This document shows, in pieces, positions 50,516 through 57,936 of a stretch of DNA of 64,000 bases. Below the pieces are notes generated by a model. The model ran no database searches, had not been told where the DNA came from, and worked only from the letters and a program-made list of their open reading frames with translations. The stretch is from Chloroflexota bacterium. Its GTDB lineage: Bacteria > Chloroflexota > Anaerolineae > J036 > Brachytrichaceae. The stretch is taken from NCBI GenBank assembly GCA_025354985.1, contig JANXLU010000011.1, positions 143,918 through 207,917 of the forward strand, written 5' to 3'. How positions within the stretch are numbered: the stretch's first letter is position 1; each line of letters starts with the position of its first letter. The position numbers and the translations under genes were made by a program.

Positions 50516-51592
50516 TCAGTCCGGGTTGGGTAGCTGAATATCCCGGATAAGCGCTACAAATCCGTGCCAGGCTTCAATAAAGGATCGTAGTGTTCTGACA
50601 ACCGGGCCATAGGAATCAAACTCTTCAATTTTCATTCCATGCTCTTCAAAGGATTTGTCAAAATCCGGTACGGACCGCAATGTATCCATGACGTTTGCCT
50701 CAACCGGAATGTTCATTCGGTCAACAGGGTTGATGCTGCTTTCGTTAAATTTCACCTGCCACTCATGCGGGATGGTGAGTGATACGCGTCCACCGACAAA
50801 TTCTGTCCAATGGTGGAAATTTCGATATGCAGCGGAAAGCAACTGAGTTTGATAGCCGCGCTCCTCAAAAATCCGGTAGGCGTGCTTGAAACAGGCGACT
50901 CCCCCCCATTCCAGGTGATCTTGGTTCACCGCCAGCCCGTTCTTTTTTGCGACAACCTTCAGCCAGTCATCTGTTCGGCCAACCATCATGGTCGCTAACG
51001 GTGCCATGGTGCTATTGACTTTGCCTTCCATTGTGCGGCGTTTTAGCCCGCGCTCGACTTGTTCGGCCGTGGCAATTACCTGAGGAACGCTAAAACTCAC
51101 CGTTACGTTGACACTTATTCCTTCATACGTCAATGTCTCTACAGTGGACATGCCAGCCTTGGTGGCCGGCAACTTTATCTGCATATTTGGGGCAAGCGCG
51201 TCAAATTGGCGTGCCTGTGTCAAAATAGTTTCGGCGTTGTTAAATGCAGCCGGATCCGTTTGAATGGACAGGCGTCCCTGTTTGCCGCCACTTTGCTCGA
51301 ATATCGGCATCAATAGTTTGGCGGCAGTTATGGCGAGTTCCTGATATACCTTCCAACCCAACTCCGTTTCACTTAAAGTTGGATTGTCTTGAATTGCACG
51401 GGCAATCCAACCGCGCCACAGGGGCATCTCCTTTTTCAAAACATTACCCACGATGACCGGGTTGCTGGTAGCCCCCACAGTTCCCCGTTCAAGGGCATAG
51501 GCAAGCTCCGTCACTGAACACGAATCGTTGAGATATTGCGTTGGCGTTGTCGCCGCCATCTGATGGAGCGGACCCTTCGTTGTTGTCGTCAT
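50516..51592 (-). CDS. Transaldolase-family protein in the inositol operon
   Basis: 358 residues, class I aldolase fold. It has the transaldolase signature VGATSNPVIVGNVLK (residues ~39-53) and the Schiff-base lysine Lys140 in MQIKLPATKAGM, followed by YEGISVNVTVSFSVPQV. Asp23 matches TalB Asp17. The residue equal to TalB Glu96 is Gln111 (LSIQTDP instead of VSIEVDP), which is also Gln in fructose-6-phosphate aldolase FSA. This favours simple aldol cleavage over transfer. No iolJ aldolase is present in the operon, so it may fill that step. A second in-frame ATG is at residue 12. Confidence 0.85.
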   Translation of the reverse strand: MTTTTKGPLHQMAATTPTQYLNDSCSVTELAYALERGTVGATSNPVIVGNVLKKEMPLWRGWIARAIQDNPTLSETELGWKVYQELAITAAKLLMPIFEQSGGKQGRLSIQTDPAAFNNAETILTQARQFDALAPNMQIKLPATKAGMSTVETLTYEGISVNVTVSFSVPQVIATAEQVERGLKRRTMEGKVNSTMAPLATMMVGRTDDWLKVVAKKNGLAVNQDHLEWGGVACFKHAYRIFEERGYQTQLLSAAYRNFHHWTEFVGGRVSLTIPHEWQVKFNESSINPVDRMNIPVEANVMDTLRSVPDFDKSFEEHGMKIEEFDSYGPVVRTLRSFIEAWHGFVALIRDIQLPNPD

Positions 51593-51618
51593 AATGCAAT
51601 TGGTAATGGACTCACGCG

Positions 51619-52497
51619 CTAGTAGAGCGGTAACCTGGGATCGGTATTTTGATAGGTATCCCTGACCCAGGCGTACCTTGGGTCCTCGGTGTTGGCGAGT
51701 GACTGCGCGGAACCAGCGAGCACATTGAAAAAATACGTGCAGTAACCTGGAGCGCTAACCACCGGGTGATATCCCGCAGGAACGATCACTGTGCAGTCAT
51801 TTTCGCACCGCAGCGTGGCATCAATGGGATGTCCAGCGCGATGCTCGGGGGAACGCGCGTCTGTGTAAATTCTTTGCAGCGCAAAGCCGTGTGGTTTGTC
51901 AAGCTTGTAGAAATACACCTCTTCCAGGTCTGCTTCCAAAACCGTGCCGTTGGGTGTCACCACATGCACGTCATGTTTGTGGGGTGGGTAACCACTCCAA
52001 TTTCCGCTCGGTGTATATACCTCCACCAGCACCAACCGATGTACGGGCGATCCAGGTGGCAGCAAGTCGTTGACCTGTCGGCTCACGTTATCGCCTCCAC
52101 GAACAAACCGTCGCACGTTGTGAGGCTCAATAAACAGGGGCTGAATATCGCGGTCAGTTGGTGCCCAAGTTGTCGCGAATTCCCCACCTACCTGTGCGGT
52201 CACACGCAATTTTGTGCGACGAGGAATCACCACAACATGTGCACATCCACTGAACACATCTCGTCGGCTGCCAACGCCGTGCCAATTGCCCTTGTCGGTG
52301 GATATGTCATATGTTCCAGTCAGGTTGGCAAACGCAAACTCGTTTTCATCCGTATAAAATTGCCACGTCGCACCGGTAGCCAGTCTCCTCGCCTGAAAGG
52401 AAATGTCCTTCCAGCCCGCCGTCCCGGGTGTGATGGAGCAAATGACATCGCCATTACTGGAAGGCTTAGTGAGCAGGTTGTCCGCGTTGTAGTCCAT
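51619..52497 (-). CDS. iolB: 5-deoxy-glucuronate isomerase IolB
   Basis: 292 residues, bicupin. The metal-binding motif GNWSGYPPHKHDVH (residues ~167-180) and the later YTDARSPEHRAGHPID and VIVPAGYHPVVSAPGY blocks are typical of IolB. It isomerises 5-deoxy-D-glucuronate to 2-deoxy-5-keto-D-gluconate. It lies 17 nt after the SDR gene and 26 nt before the transaldolase-family gene. Confidence 0.94.
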   Translation of the reverse strand: MDYNADNLLTKPSSNGDVICSITPGTAGWKDISFQARRLATGATWQFYTDENEFAFANLTGTYDISTDKGNWHGVGSRRDVFSGCAHVVVIPRRTKLRVTAQVGGEFATTWAPTDRDIQPLFIEPHNVRRFVRGGDNVSRQVNDLLPPGSPVHRLVLVEVYTPSGNWSGYPPHKHDVHVVTPNGTVLEADLEEVYFYKLDKPHGFALQRIYTDARSPEHRAGHPIDATLRCENDCTVIVPAGYHPVVSAPGYCTYFFNVLAGSAQSLANTEDPRYAWVRDTYQNTDPRLPLY

Positions 52498-52513
52498 GCT
52501 TACACTTATTCAG

Positions 52514-53287
52514 TTATCGCGCGAGCCAGCCGCCATCAACGGGTATCACCGTGCCATGCACATAGTCGCTGGCGCGTGAGGCAAGGAATATCACCGTCCC
52601 TTGCAGGTCGTCCGGGATGCCCCAGCGACCTGCCGGAATTCTCGCCAGTATGCTAGCACTCCGAGCCTCATCAGAGCGTAGCCCGGCGGTGACGTCTGTG
52701 GTCATATAGCCGGGCGCGATGGCATTGACGTTGATTCCGAGCCCGGCCCATTCATTGGCCAGCGCATGCGTGATCCCAGCTATGGCACTTTTGGTCGCCG
52801 TATATCCTGGAACAAACAGCCCGCCTTGAAAGCTCATCATGCTGGCGGTTGAGATGATCTTTCCGCCACCATGTTCATGCATTATTTTGCCCGCGGCCTG
52901 CGATAAAAACCAGGTGGCGTTTAAATTGATATCCAGCACGGAGCGCCAATCCGCCTCACTATGCTCAAGCGCTGGTGCGCGCCGAATAATCCCGGCGTTA
53001 TTTACCAGGATGTGCAACGCGCCAAGACCCTTAACGCAGGCGTCGCAAAGCGCCGCCGCACGATCTGGTGTCATGCCACTCAGTTCGGCGGTAATCTCAA
53101 ACGCACGGCGGCCCACAGCCTGAACCGTCGCTGCGGTTGCCGAACATGGCAACACGTCTACCAGCGCCACATCCGCACCGGCCTCGGCCAGCGCCACAGC
53201 CATGGATGCTCCCAACCCGCGTGATGCGCCGGTAACCATGGCAACCCTGCCTGTAAGGCTAAACAAACTTGGTGTACTCTCGGTCAC
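52514..53287 (-). CDS. SDR-family oxidoreductase (KduD-like)
   Basis: 257 residues, classical short-chain dehydrogenase: cofactor loop TGASRGLGASMA, NNAG motif, catalytic Ser in ISTASMMSF, Tyr-x3-Lys as YTATK and the C-terminal VHGTVIPVDGGW. Closest in feel to 2-deoxy-D-gluconate/2-dehydro-3-deoxygluconate dehydrogenases (KduD). In this operon it could oxidise inositol to inosose, as no IolG is present, or reduce the 5-keto group of 2-deoxy-5-ketogluconate. Neither can be decided from the sequence. It is separated by 4 nt from the cupin gene. Confidence 0.85.
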   Translation of the reverse strand: MTESTPSLFSLTGRVAMVTGASRGLGASMAVALAEAGADVALVDVLPCSATAATVQAVGRRAFEITAELSGMTPDRAAALCDACVKGLGALHILVNNAGIIRRAPALEHSEADWRSVLDINLNATWFLSQAAGKIMHEHGGGKIISTASMMSFQGGLFVPGYTATKSAIAGITHALANEWAGLGINVNAIAPGYMTTDVTAGLRSDEARSASILARIPAGRWGIPDDLQGTVIFLASRASDYVHGTVIPVDGGWLAR

Positions 53288-53291
53288 GATG

Positions 53292-53774
53292 TCAAAAGTA
53301 GAGTTCCGTTTCCTTTATGCCGAGATCTGCGCAGCACTTTTTGTATTTTTCGATTTTGGTAAAGATGTCGTCCTGATAGTTCACGTTGTCGGCATCATCA
53401 AGGTATTGAATCGCGCCTTGAATGCTAAACAGCGTAATCATCTCGGCGCCTTCGTGGACAATCAGCGTGTGAATGTCTCCGGGCGGTTCCCAAACCATTG
53501 AGCCGGGTTTGGCGACCCACGTGCGCTCGGCATAGTGCCATCCGCCCTGAAGAACATATCCGGTAACCTGGCCGGTATGCCGATGCCGATTGACTTTGCC
53601 ACCTTTCGTAACCTTTAGCAGGTTTACCCAGAAGCCGGTCGTCAGATCGAATCTGAGAGGTTTGAACCAAACACCTTCGCCCTGGGGCACCCACGGAATG
53701 TCGTCTGCCTGTGCGACATGATCCGGCAGACCTACTTCGATTGCGGTTTGAACAGCCGTTGGTTTTGCAAACAT
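53292..53774 (-). CDS. Cupin protein (2,4'-dihydroxyacetophenone dioxygenase family)
   Basis: 160 residues from ATG 53774; the longer open frame overlaps the divergent gene and lacks support. One cupin domain with metal ligands in GGKVNRHRHTGQVTGYVLQGGW (His-x-His, later His in PGDIHTLIVHEGAE). Related cupins cleave C-C bonds of aromatic or dicarbonyl compounds with iron. Here it leads the inositol operon, so a carbocyclic or keto-acid intermediate is a more likely substrate; that is inference. A TATACT box lies 6 nt before the start. Confidence 0.75.
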   Translation of the reverse strand: MFAKPTAVQTAIEVGLPDHVAQADDIPWVPQGEGVWFKPLRFDLTTGFWVNLLKVTKGGKVNRHRHTGQVTGYVLQGGWHYAERTWVAKPGSMVWEPPGDIHTLIVHEGAEMITLFSIQGAIQYLDDADNVNYQDDIFTKIEKYKKCCADLGIKETELYF

Positions 53775-53780
53775 GGGTAA

Positions 53781-53786
53781 AGTATA
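53781..53786 (-). promoter_or_regulatory. -10 box TATACT of the inositol operon
   Basis: TATACT on the reverse strand ends 6 nt before the ATG at 53774. It overlaps the -10 box of the divergent oxidase gene, and the whole intergenic space is only 24 bp, so any operator must lie inside one of the coding regions. Confidence 0.55.
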
Positions 53787-53788
53787 GT
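53783..53788 (+). promoter_or_regulatory. -10 box TATAGT of the alditol-oxidase-like gene
   Basis: TATAGT ends 10 nt before the ATG at 53799 and shares four bases with the opposing TATACT box. Confidence 0.45.
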
Positions 53789-53798
53789 TCTGAACACA

Positions 53799-55091
53799 AT
53801 GACCGAACAAGCCTTTGCAAAACGCACGAATTGGGCGGGCAATGTTACGTTTGCCGCCGCGGATTTCCAACTGCCATCCTCTGTTGAGGAGCTACAAACC
53901 GCGGTGCGCAACGCCAGGTTGGTCAAGCCAGTGGGCGCGCGCCACTCGTTTAACCGCAGCGCGGATACCGATGGCGAACAGTTTTCCACGGGTGCGCTCA
54001 ACCGCATCCTTAAGCTTGACACCACCAGCCAAACCGTAACCGTCGAATGCGGGATCTTGCATGGTCACTTGAGTGTCTGGCTCAATCAACGCGGATACGC
54101 GCTTCACAACCTGGCGTCCCTTCCGCACATTTCTGTGGCGGGCGCATGCGCCACCGGCACCCACGGCTCGGGCGACTCAAACGGTAACCTGTCTACTGCG
54201 GTACAGTCGCTTGACTTGATCCGTCCGGATGGTGAACTCATTTCGCTTGCGCGCGGTCAACATGGGTTTGCGGGCGCAGTCGTTGGAATAGGAGCGCTTG
54301 GTATCGTGGCCCGCCTTACTTTGGATGTGGAACCTGCCTTTAACGTGGCCCAAACCGTCTATGAACGGTTGCCATTTGTTCAAGTCCAGCAGCATTTTGA
54401 CAAAATCACGTCGAGCGGATACAGCGTTAGCATGTTCACAGACTGGATGGGCGACACCGTAAATCAGCTGTGGGTAAAGCGTCGGATGGGCGACGTCGTA
54501 ATCGGCGACGCCGTGCAAACCATGGCCGCCGACCAGTCGTTTTTCGGCGCATCTGCAGCTCCGGCCGAACGCCATCCACTGGATGGCCATTCGGCGGAAA
54601 ACTGCACCGCCCAGCTTGGTGTTGGCGGTCCATGGCATGAGCGGTTGCCTCATTTCCGCATGGACTTTACGCCCAGTAGTGGACAGGAATTGCAGGCGGA
54701 ATATTTTGTGGCCCGTGGCGATGCGCTGGCCGCACTTGAGTCCATTCGTGCACTGCGGGATAGTATCCAGCCACTCTTATATATATCTGAAATACGGACC
54801 GTGGCCGCCGATGACCTGTGGCTAAGCATGTGCTATCAGCGGGATAGCGTTGCACTGCACTTTACCTTCAAGCCAGATATGCCGGCCGTGCTGGCCCTGC
54901 TTCCGCGAATTGAACGTGCGCTTGCGCCTTTTCACCCCAGGCCGCATTGGGGCAAGTTGTTTACGATGGATTCCGACGAGGTGCGAGCGGGCTATCCTCG
55001 CTTCGCTGAGTTTGACAAATTGCGCCGGGCATGTGATCCTGACGACAAAATGTCAAACTCGTTTCTAACCACACTTATGCGACAACCGTGA
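53799..55091 (+). CDS. FAD-linked alditol oxidase-like flavoprotein
   Basis: 430 residues, VAO-type fold. FAD domain: VKPVGARHSFNRSADT, whose His is the site of covalent FAD attachment in alditol oxidase (AldO), then GACATGTHGSGD and VGIGALGIVARLTLD. The C-terminal part ends with the HPRPHWGKLF motif of the sugar-1,4-lactone/alditol oxidase group and DPDDKMSNSF. AldO oxidises polyols at C1 with O2, giving H2O2. It is divergent from the inositol operon with a shared promoter, so a polyol in the same pathway is a likely substrate. It overlaps the RNase J gene by 17 nt tail to tail. Confidence 0.85.
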   Translation: MTEQAFAKRTNWAGNVTFAAADFQLPSSVEELQTAVRNARLVKPVGARHSFNRSADTDGEQFSTGALNRILKLDTTSQTVTVECGILHGHLSVWLNQRGYALHNLASLPHISVAGACATGTHGSGDSNGNLSTAVQSLDLIRPDGELISLARGQHGFAGAVVGIGALGIVARLTLDVEPAFNVAQTVYERLPFVQVQQHFDKITSSGYSVSMFTDWMGDTVNQLWVKRRMGDVVIGDAVQTMAADQSFFGASAAPAERHPLDGHSAENCTAQLGVGGPWHERLPHFRMDFTPSSGQELQAEYFVARGDALAALESIRALRDSIQPLLYISEIRTVAADDLWLSMCYQRDSVALHFTFKPDMPAVLALLPRIERALAPFHPRPHWGKLFTMDSDEVRAGYPRFAEFDKLRRACDPDDKMSNSFLTTLMRQP

Positions 55092-56721
55092 CGATCAATG
55101 GGCGCCGCTTGGTCTCAAGGTTTATCTGACGGTTTAATGCGTCGGTGGCGATATTCTTGATTTTGTCCTCCGATCCGGTGTTGTCAATCCCGCTCAACGC
55201 TTCGCCGACCTTTTTCTCCAGAGTATCGATCAGTTCTTCGCTTTCCTTTGTGTGAACAAAGCCGCGCGTAATGATTTCTGGTTGTTGGGTGATGCGTCCG
55301 TTTGATTCACGGCGGATGACGAGCAAAACAAAGCCTTCGCGCGCAAGCATGTCGCGGTCGCGAATAACCATCGGCCCCACATCACCAACCAGCGAACCAT
55401 CCACAAACACGTAGCCGCCCGGAATTCGCTCAAGTTTGCGCGCAACGCCATCCTTAAATTCAATGGGCGTTCCATTTTCGACCACCACGATTTTGTCGTC
55501 GGCCCAACCAAGCGACTTGGCGCTCCGCGCGTGAGCCTTTAGCTGCCGCAGCTCACCGTGGATCGGAACAAAATACTTTGGCCTCACCAGGTTGATCAGC
55601 ATTTTTTGCTCTTCCTGGCACGCGTGCCCGCTTACGTGCACGCGCATAATCGGCGGATATATGACGTTTGCACCCTTTTGATACAGCCGGTTGATGATGC
55701 CGTGTATTGCCTCGTCATTCCCGGGTATTGGATGGCTGCTCATAACGATCGTATCGCCTTCCTGAACCTGCAACATCGGATGCTTCCCGGTGCTCATCCG
55801 ACCCAGAACTGCGCCCGGCTCGCCCTGCGTGCCCGTGGCCATGATGCACACATCGTGCGCGGGCATGCGCACGGCATCCTCAAGCTTCACGAGCATGTTA
55901 TCCGGAATTTTCAGGTAGCCCATGCGTTGGGCCATCTTGACATTTTCGGTCATGCTGGTCCCGGCAACGGCGAGCTTCCGCCCATATATTTCACATGTGT
56001 TAACCACTTGTTGCACGCGGCTGATCAAACTTGCAAACGTGGCGACAATGATCCGGCCTTCGGCATCACGAAACACGTGTTCAAAGGCGGGTTCGATCTC
56101 CCGCTCGCTCGGGGTGAACCCTGGAGTTTCCGCATTGGTGCTGTCCGAGAACAGTGCCATCACGCCCCGGTTGGCGAATTCGGCAAGTTTGCCAAAGTCG
56201 CTTGGCTTGCCGTCCACGGGCGTCTGATCCAGCTTAAAGTCACCACTGTGTACCACCAGACCGGCTGGCGTGGTGATTCCCAGACCTACATTGTCAGGAA
56301 TGCTGTGGCACATGCGAAAGAATTCGACTTTGAAGGGCCCGATTTGCACGACGCCGTTGGTTTGCACCGTGTTTAGCGACGTGCGTTCCAGCAACTTGGC
56401 CTCTTTTAGTTTTACCTCGAGCAATCCCCTTGTAAGCGGGGTGCAGTAAATCGGTACGTTTGGAAAGTCGGCGACCACATAGGCGACCGACCCAGTGTGA
56501 TCCTCGTGACCGTGAGTCACGACAATTCCCTTGATTTGATCCTTCTTTTCCTTTAGCCACTGATAATCCGGGATTACCAGATCCACACCGTGCATGGTGC
56601 TCTCAGGGAACATTACACCTGTATCCACGATGAGGATGCTCCTGTCGTATTCGAACGCCATCATGTTCTTGCCTACTTCTCCGAGACCGCCAATGGGCGT
56701 CCATTTCAATGCTGCTGCCAT
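55075..56721 (-). CDS. rnj: Ribonuclease J
   Basis: 548 residues, metallo-beta-lactamase/beta-CASP RNase. The metal site is VVTHGHEDHTGSVAYV (residues ~72-87), with VHSGDFKLDQTPVDG, FSDSTNAETPGFT, and the beta-CASP blocks IMATGTQGEPGAVLGRM, VMSSHPIPGNDEAIH and VHVSGHACQEE. It has 5'-exonuclease and endonuclease activity in RNA processing and decay; its presence fits a non-proteobacterial host. Because 5'-leaderless mRNAs appear common here, a 5'-end-dependent RNase is of interest. It is monocistronic with a ~210-bp upstream space. Confidence 0.95.
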   Translation of the reverse strand: MAAALKWTPIGGLGEVGKNMMAFEYDRSILIVDTGVMFPESTMHGVDLVIPDYQWLKEKKDQIKGIVVTHGHEDHTGSVAYVVADFPNVPIYCTPLTRGLLEVKLKEAKLLERTSLNTVQTNGVVQIGPFKVEFFRMCHSIPDNVGLGITTPAGLVVHSGDFKLDQTPVDGKPSDFGKLAEFANRGVMALFSDSTNAETPGFTPSEREIEPAFEHVFRDAEGRIIVATFASLISRVQQVVNTCEIYGRKLAVAGTSMTENVKMAQRMGYLKIPDNMLVKLEDAVRMPAHDVCIMATGTQGEPGAVLGRMSTGKHPMLQVQEGDTIVMSSHPIPGNDEAIHGIINRLYQKGANVIYPPIMRVHVSGHACQEEQKMLINLVRPKYFVPIHGELRQLKAHARSAKSLGWADDKIVVVENGTPIEFKDGVARKLERIPGGYVFVDGSLVGDVGPMVIRDRDMLAREGFVLLVIRRESNGRITQQPEIITRGFVHTKESEELIDTLEKKVGEALSGIDNTGSEDKIKNIATDALNRQINLETKRRPLIVTVVA

Positions 56722-56935
56722 ATTGTCTGCTTACTTTTCTGAATCTTGATTGTTGTTACGTTGACGGAGCGCCTGGCTCCGAAAATTTTGAATAAAAAAT
56801 GCGCAAAACGCCACGCAACACGAATGCATGGGTTTTAGCGCATCACGTAAGGTCGACACTTTTTGTCACAACCTATTATAGGCGATTCGGCAAAGGAGAC
56901 GAAAAACCAGACAATCGGGCATTTAGAATGGGCGC
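56722..56935. other. Intergenic region between divergent RNase J and Cys-rich genes
   Basis: No gene seen. It contains a small inverted repeat CGGAGC-GCCTG-GCTCCG (56764-56780), which would form a hairpin in the RNase J leader, and a palindromic CCTATTATAGG whose reverse strand reads TATAAT (56875-56880), a possible -10 for RNase J with a ~145-nt leader. No -35 box was recognised. Confidence 0.35.
56924..56929 (+). promoter_or_regulatory. -10 box TAGAAT of the Cys-rich protein gene
   Basis: TAGAAT ends 6 nt before the ATG at 56936; no ribosome-binding site. Confidence 0.5.
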
Positions 56936-57265
56936 ATGCGCACACCCGCGGGCAAGGAATGCAAGTTCTATTATCAAGACTATCATCGCGGCAAAGAGAC
57001 CCAAGAGTGCAGACTGATTGACCGCAACCCTCAATCCGGTTCATGGAAGCCCTCTCATTGTGGCAGCTGTCCCATCCCGGGAATTTTGCTGGCAAATGCC
57101 TGCCCAACTATGGTTGTAGAGGCGCATATTGCCAAGGGATTTCTGGGGCTGACCGAACGCGTTGAGGTATATGCAATTTGCTCGCAGCAAATGTGCGAAG
57201 TTAAGGAGCCGCGCATTGGTTGCGGCAGCTGCCACCAATTAAATGCTCCTTCGAGTGCGATTTAA
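56936..57265 (+). CDS. Cys-rich small protein, probable metal-binding
   Basis: 109 residues with nine Cys. The pattern is ECKFYYQDYHRGKETQECRL, then HCGSCPIPGIL, NACPTMVVEA, AICSQQMCEV and GCGSCHQL: three C-x2-C or C-x3-C/C-x4-C-type pairs, as expected for a zinc or Fe-S site. Residues 57-75 (MVVEAHIAKGF) resemble a helix between the clusters. I recall similar unnamed proteins from Chloroflexota but cannot verify that here. Function unknown. Start is fixed by the TAGAAT box 6 nt upstream. The zincin gene follows after 33 bp. Confidence 0.65.
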   Translation: MRTPAGKECKFYYQDYHRGKETQECRLIDRNPQSGSWKPSHCGSCPIPGILLANACPTMVVEAHIAKGFLGLTERVEVYAICSQQMCEVKEPRIGCGSCHQLNAPSSAI

Positions 57266-57298
57266 CGGCATTTGAAAGAGCCACCACCGGCATGCCTC

Positions 57299-57676
57299 AT
57301 GTTTAAGATTTCACGGCGTGAATTTCAAAGAATAGTGGCGCAGGCGGTTTCTGACCTGCCGGCCGATATTCTTTCTGCGATTGATAACCTCGAAATCGTT
57401 ATTGACGACGAGGCGTCTGAACAGCAGCTCCTTGAAAACGAGGTGCCCGACAACGAGGATTTGCTCGGGCTTTTCGAAGGAATGCCGCTGACCGATCGCG
57501 CATTTGGCGACGAATTGACAATCCCGAATCTAATCACCATATTTCAACTTCCGCACGAAGCCGCGTGCGACACGAGGGAAGACCTGACTGCCCAGATTAT
57601 CCGCACCGTGAGGCACGAGGTCGCCCACCATTTTGGCATCGATGATGGTCGTCTTGATGCGATTGGTGCATATTGA
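57299..57676 (+). CDS. Metallopeptidase family protein (zincin, PF06262-like)
   Basis: 125 residues from ATG 57299. The N-terminal half is acidic (IDDEASEQQLLENEVPDNED). Then come LGLFEGMPLTDRAF, TIPNLITIFQLPHE and the zinc motif VRHEVAHHFGIDDGRLDAIG, an HExxH with a following Asp, characteristic of this small minimal-zincin family. Substrate unknown. It lies 33 bp after the Cys-rich gene and may be co-transcribed with it. Confidence 0.85.
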   Translation: MFKISRREFQRIVAQAVSDLPADILSAIDNLEIVIDDEASEQQLLENEVPDNEDLLGLFEGMPLTDRAFGDELTIPNLITIFQLPHEAACDTREDLTAQIIRTVRHEVAHHFGIDDGRLDAIGAY

Positions 57677-57721
57677 TCATGCCCTGGGTGCATGGTAACC
57701 GGCTGAATTCTGATCAGAACC

Positions 57722-57936
57722 TTAGTCGGCATGGCATCCGTGGGTACAATAGATTTGTTTAAGTTCAAGGCCGCGCATGATGTGAGAGTTTGGCGGCAGT
57801 GTCTTTCAGTTACTTCTTCGGGAACCTTCTCTCGCGCGTAATTCGGCAATCAAATCTACTGTCGTGGCGCCCATGCTTCCTCAAGCTAATAGTCATCGGC
57901 GCGGCATGGGTCGGCGCATGGTGACAAGGAACCAAA
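57722..57936 (+). promoter_or_regulatory. Promoter and ~180-nt leader of the DEAD-box helicase gene
   Basis: TTAGTC (57722-57727) and TACAAT (57745-57750) are 17 bp apart. A start near 57757 gives a leader of about 180 nt ending in AAGGA 7 nt before the ATG. This contrasts with the leaderless genes around it. Long leaders are usual for cold-induced DEAD-box helicase mRNAs that are autoregulated; no clear secondary structure was identified by eye. Confidence 0.45.

Noticed and set aside
51766..52656. 296-residue open frame on the + strand
   Set aside because: Antisense to iolB and the SDR gene, rich in Arg, His, Cys and Val; no domain.
55558..56376. 272-residue open frame on the + strand
   Set aside because: Antisense to RNase J; shadow of its codon bias.
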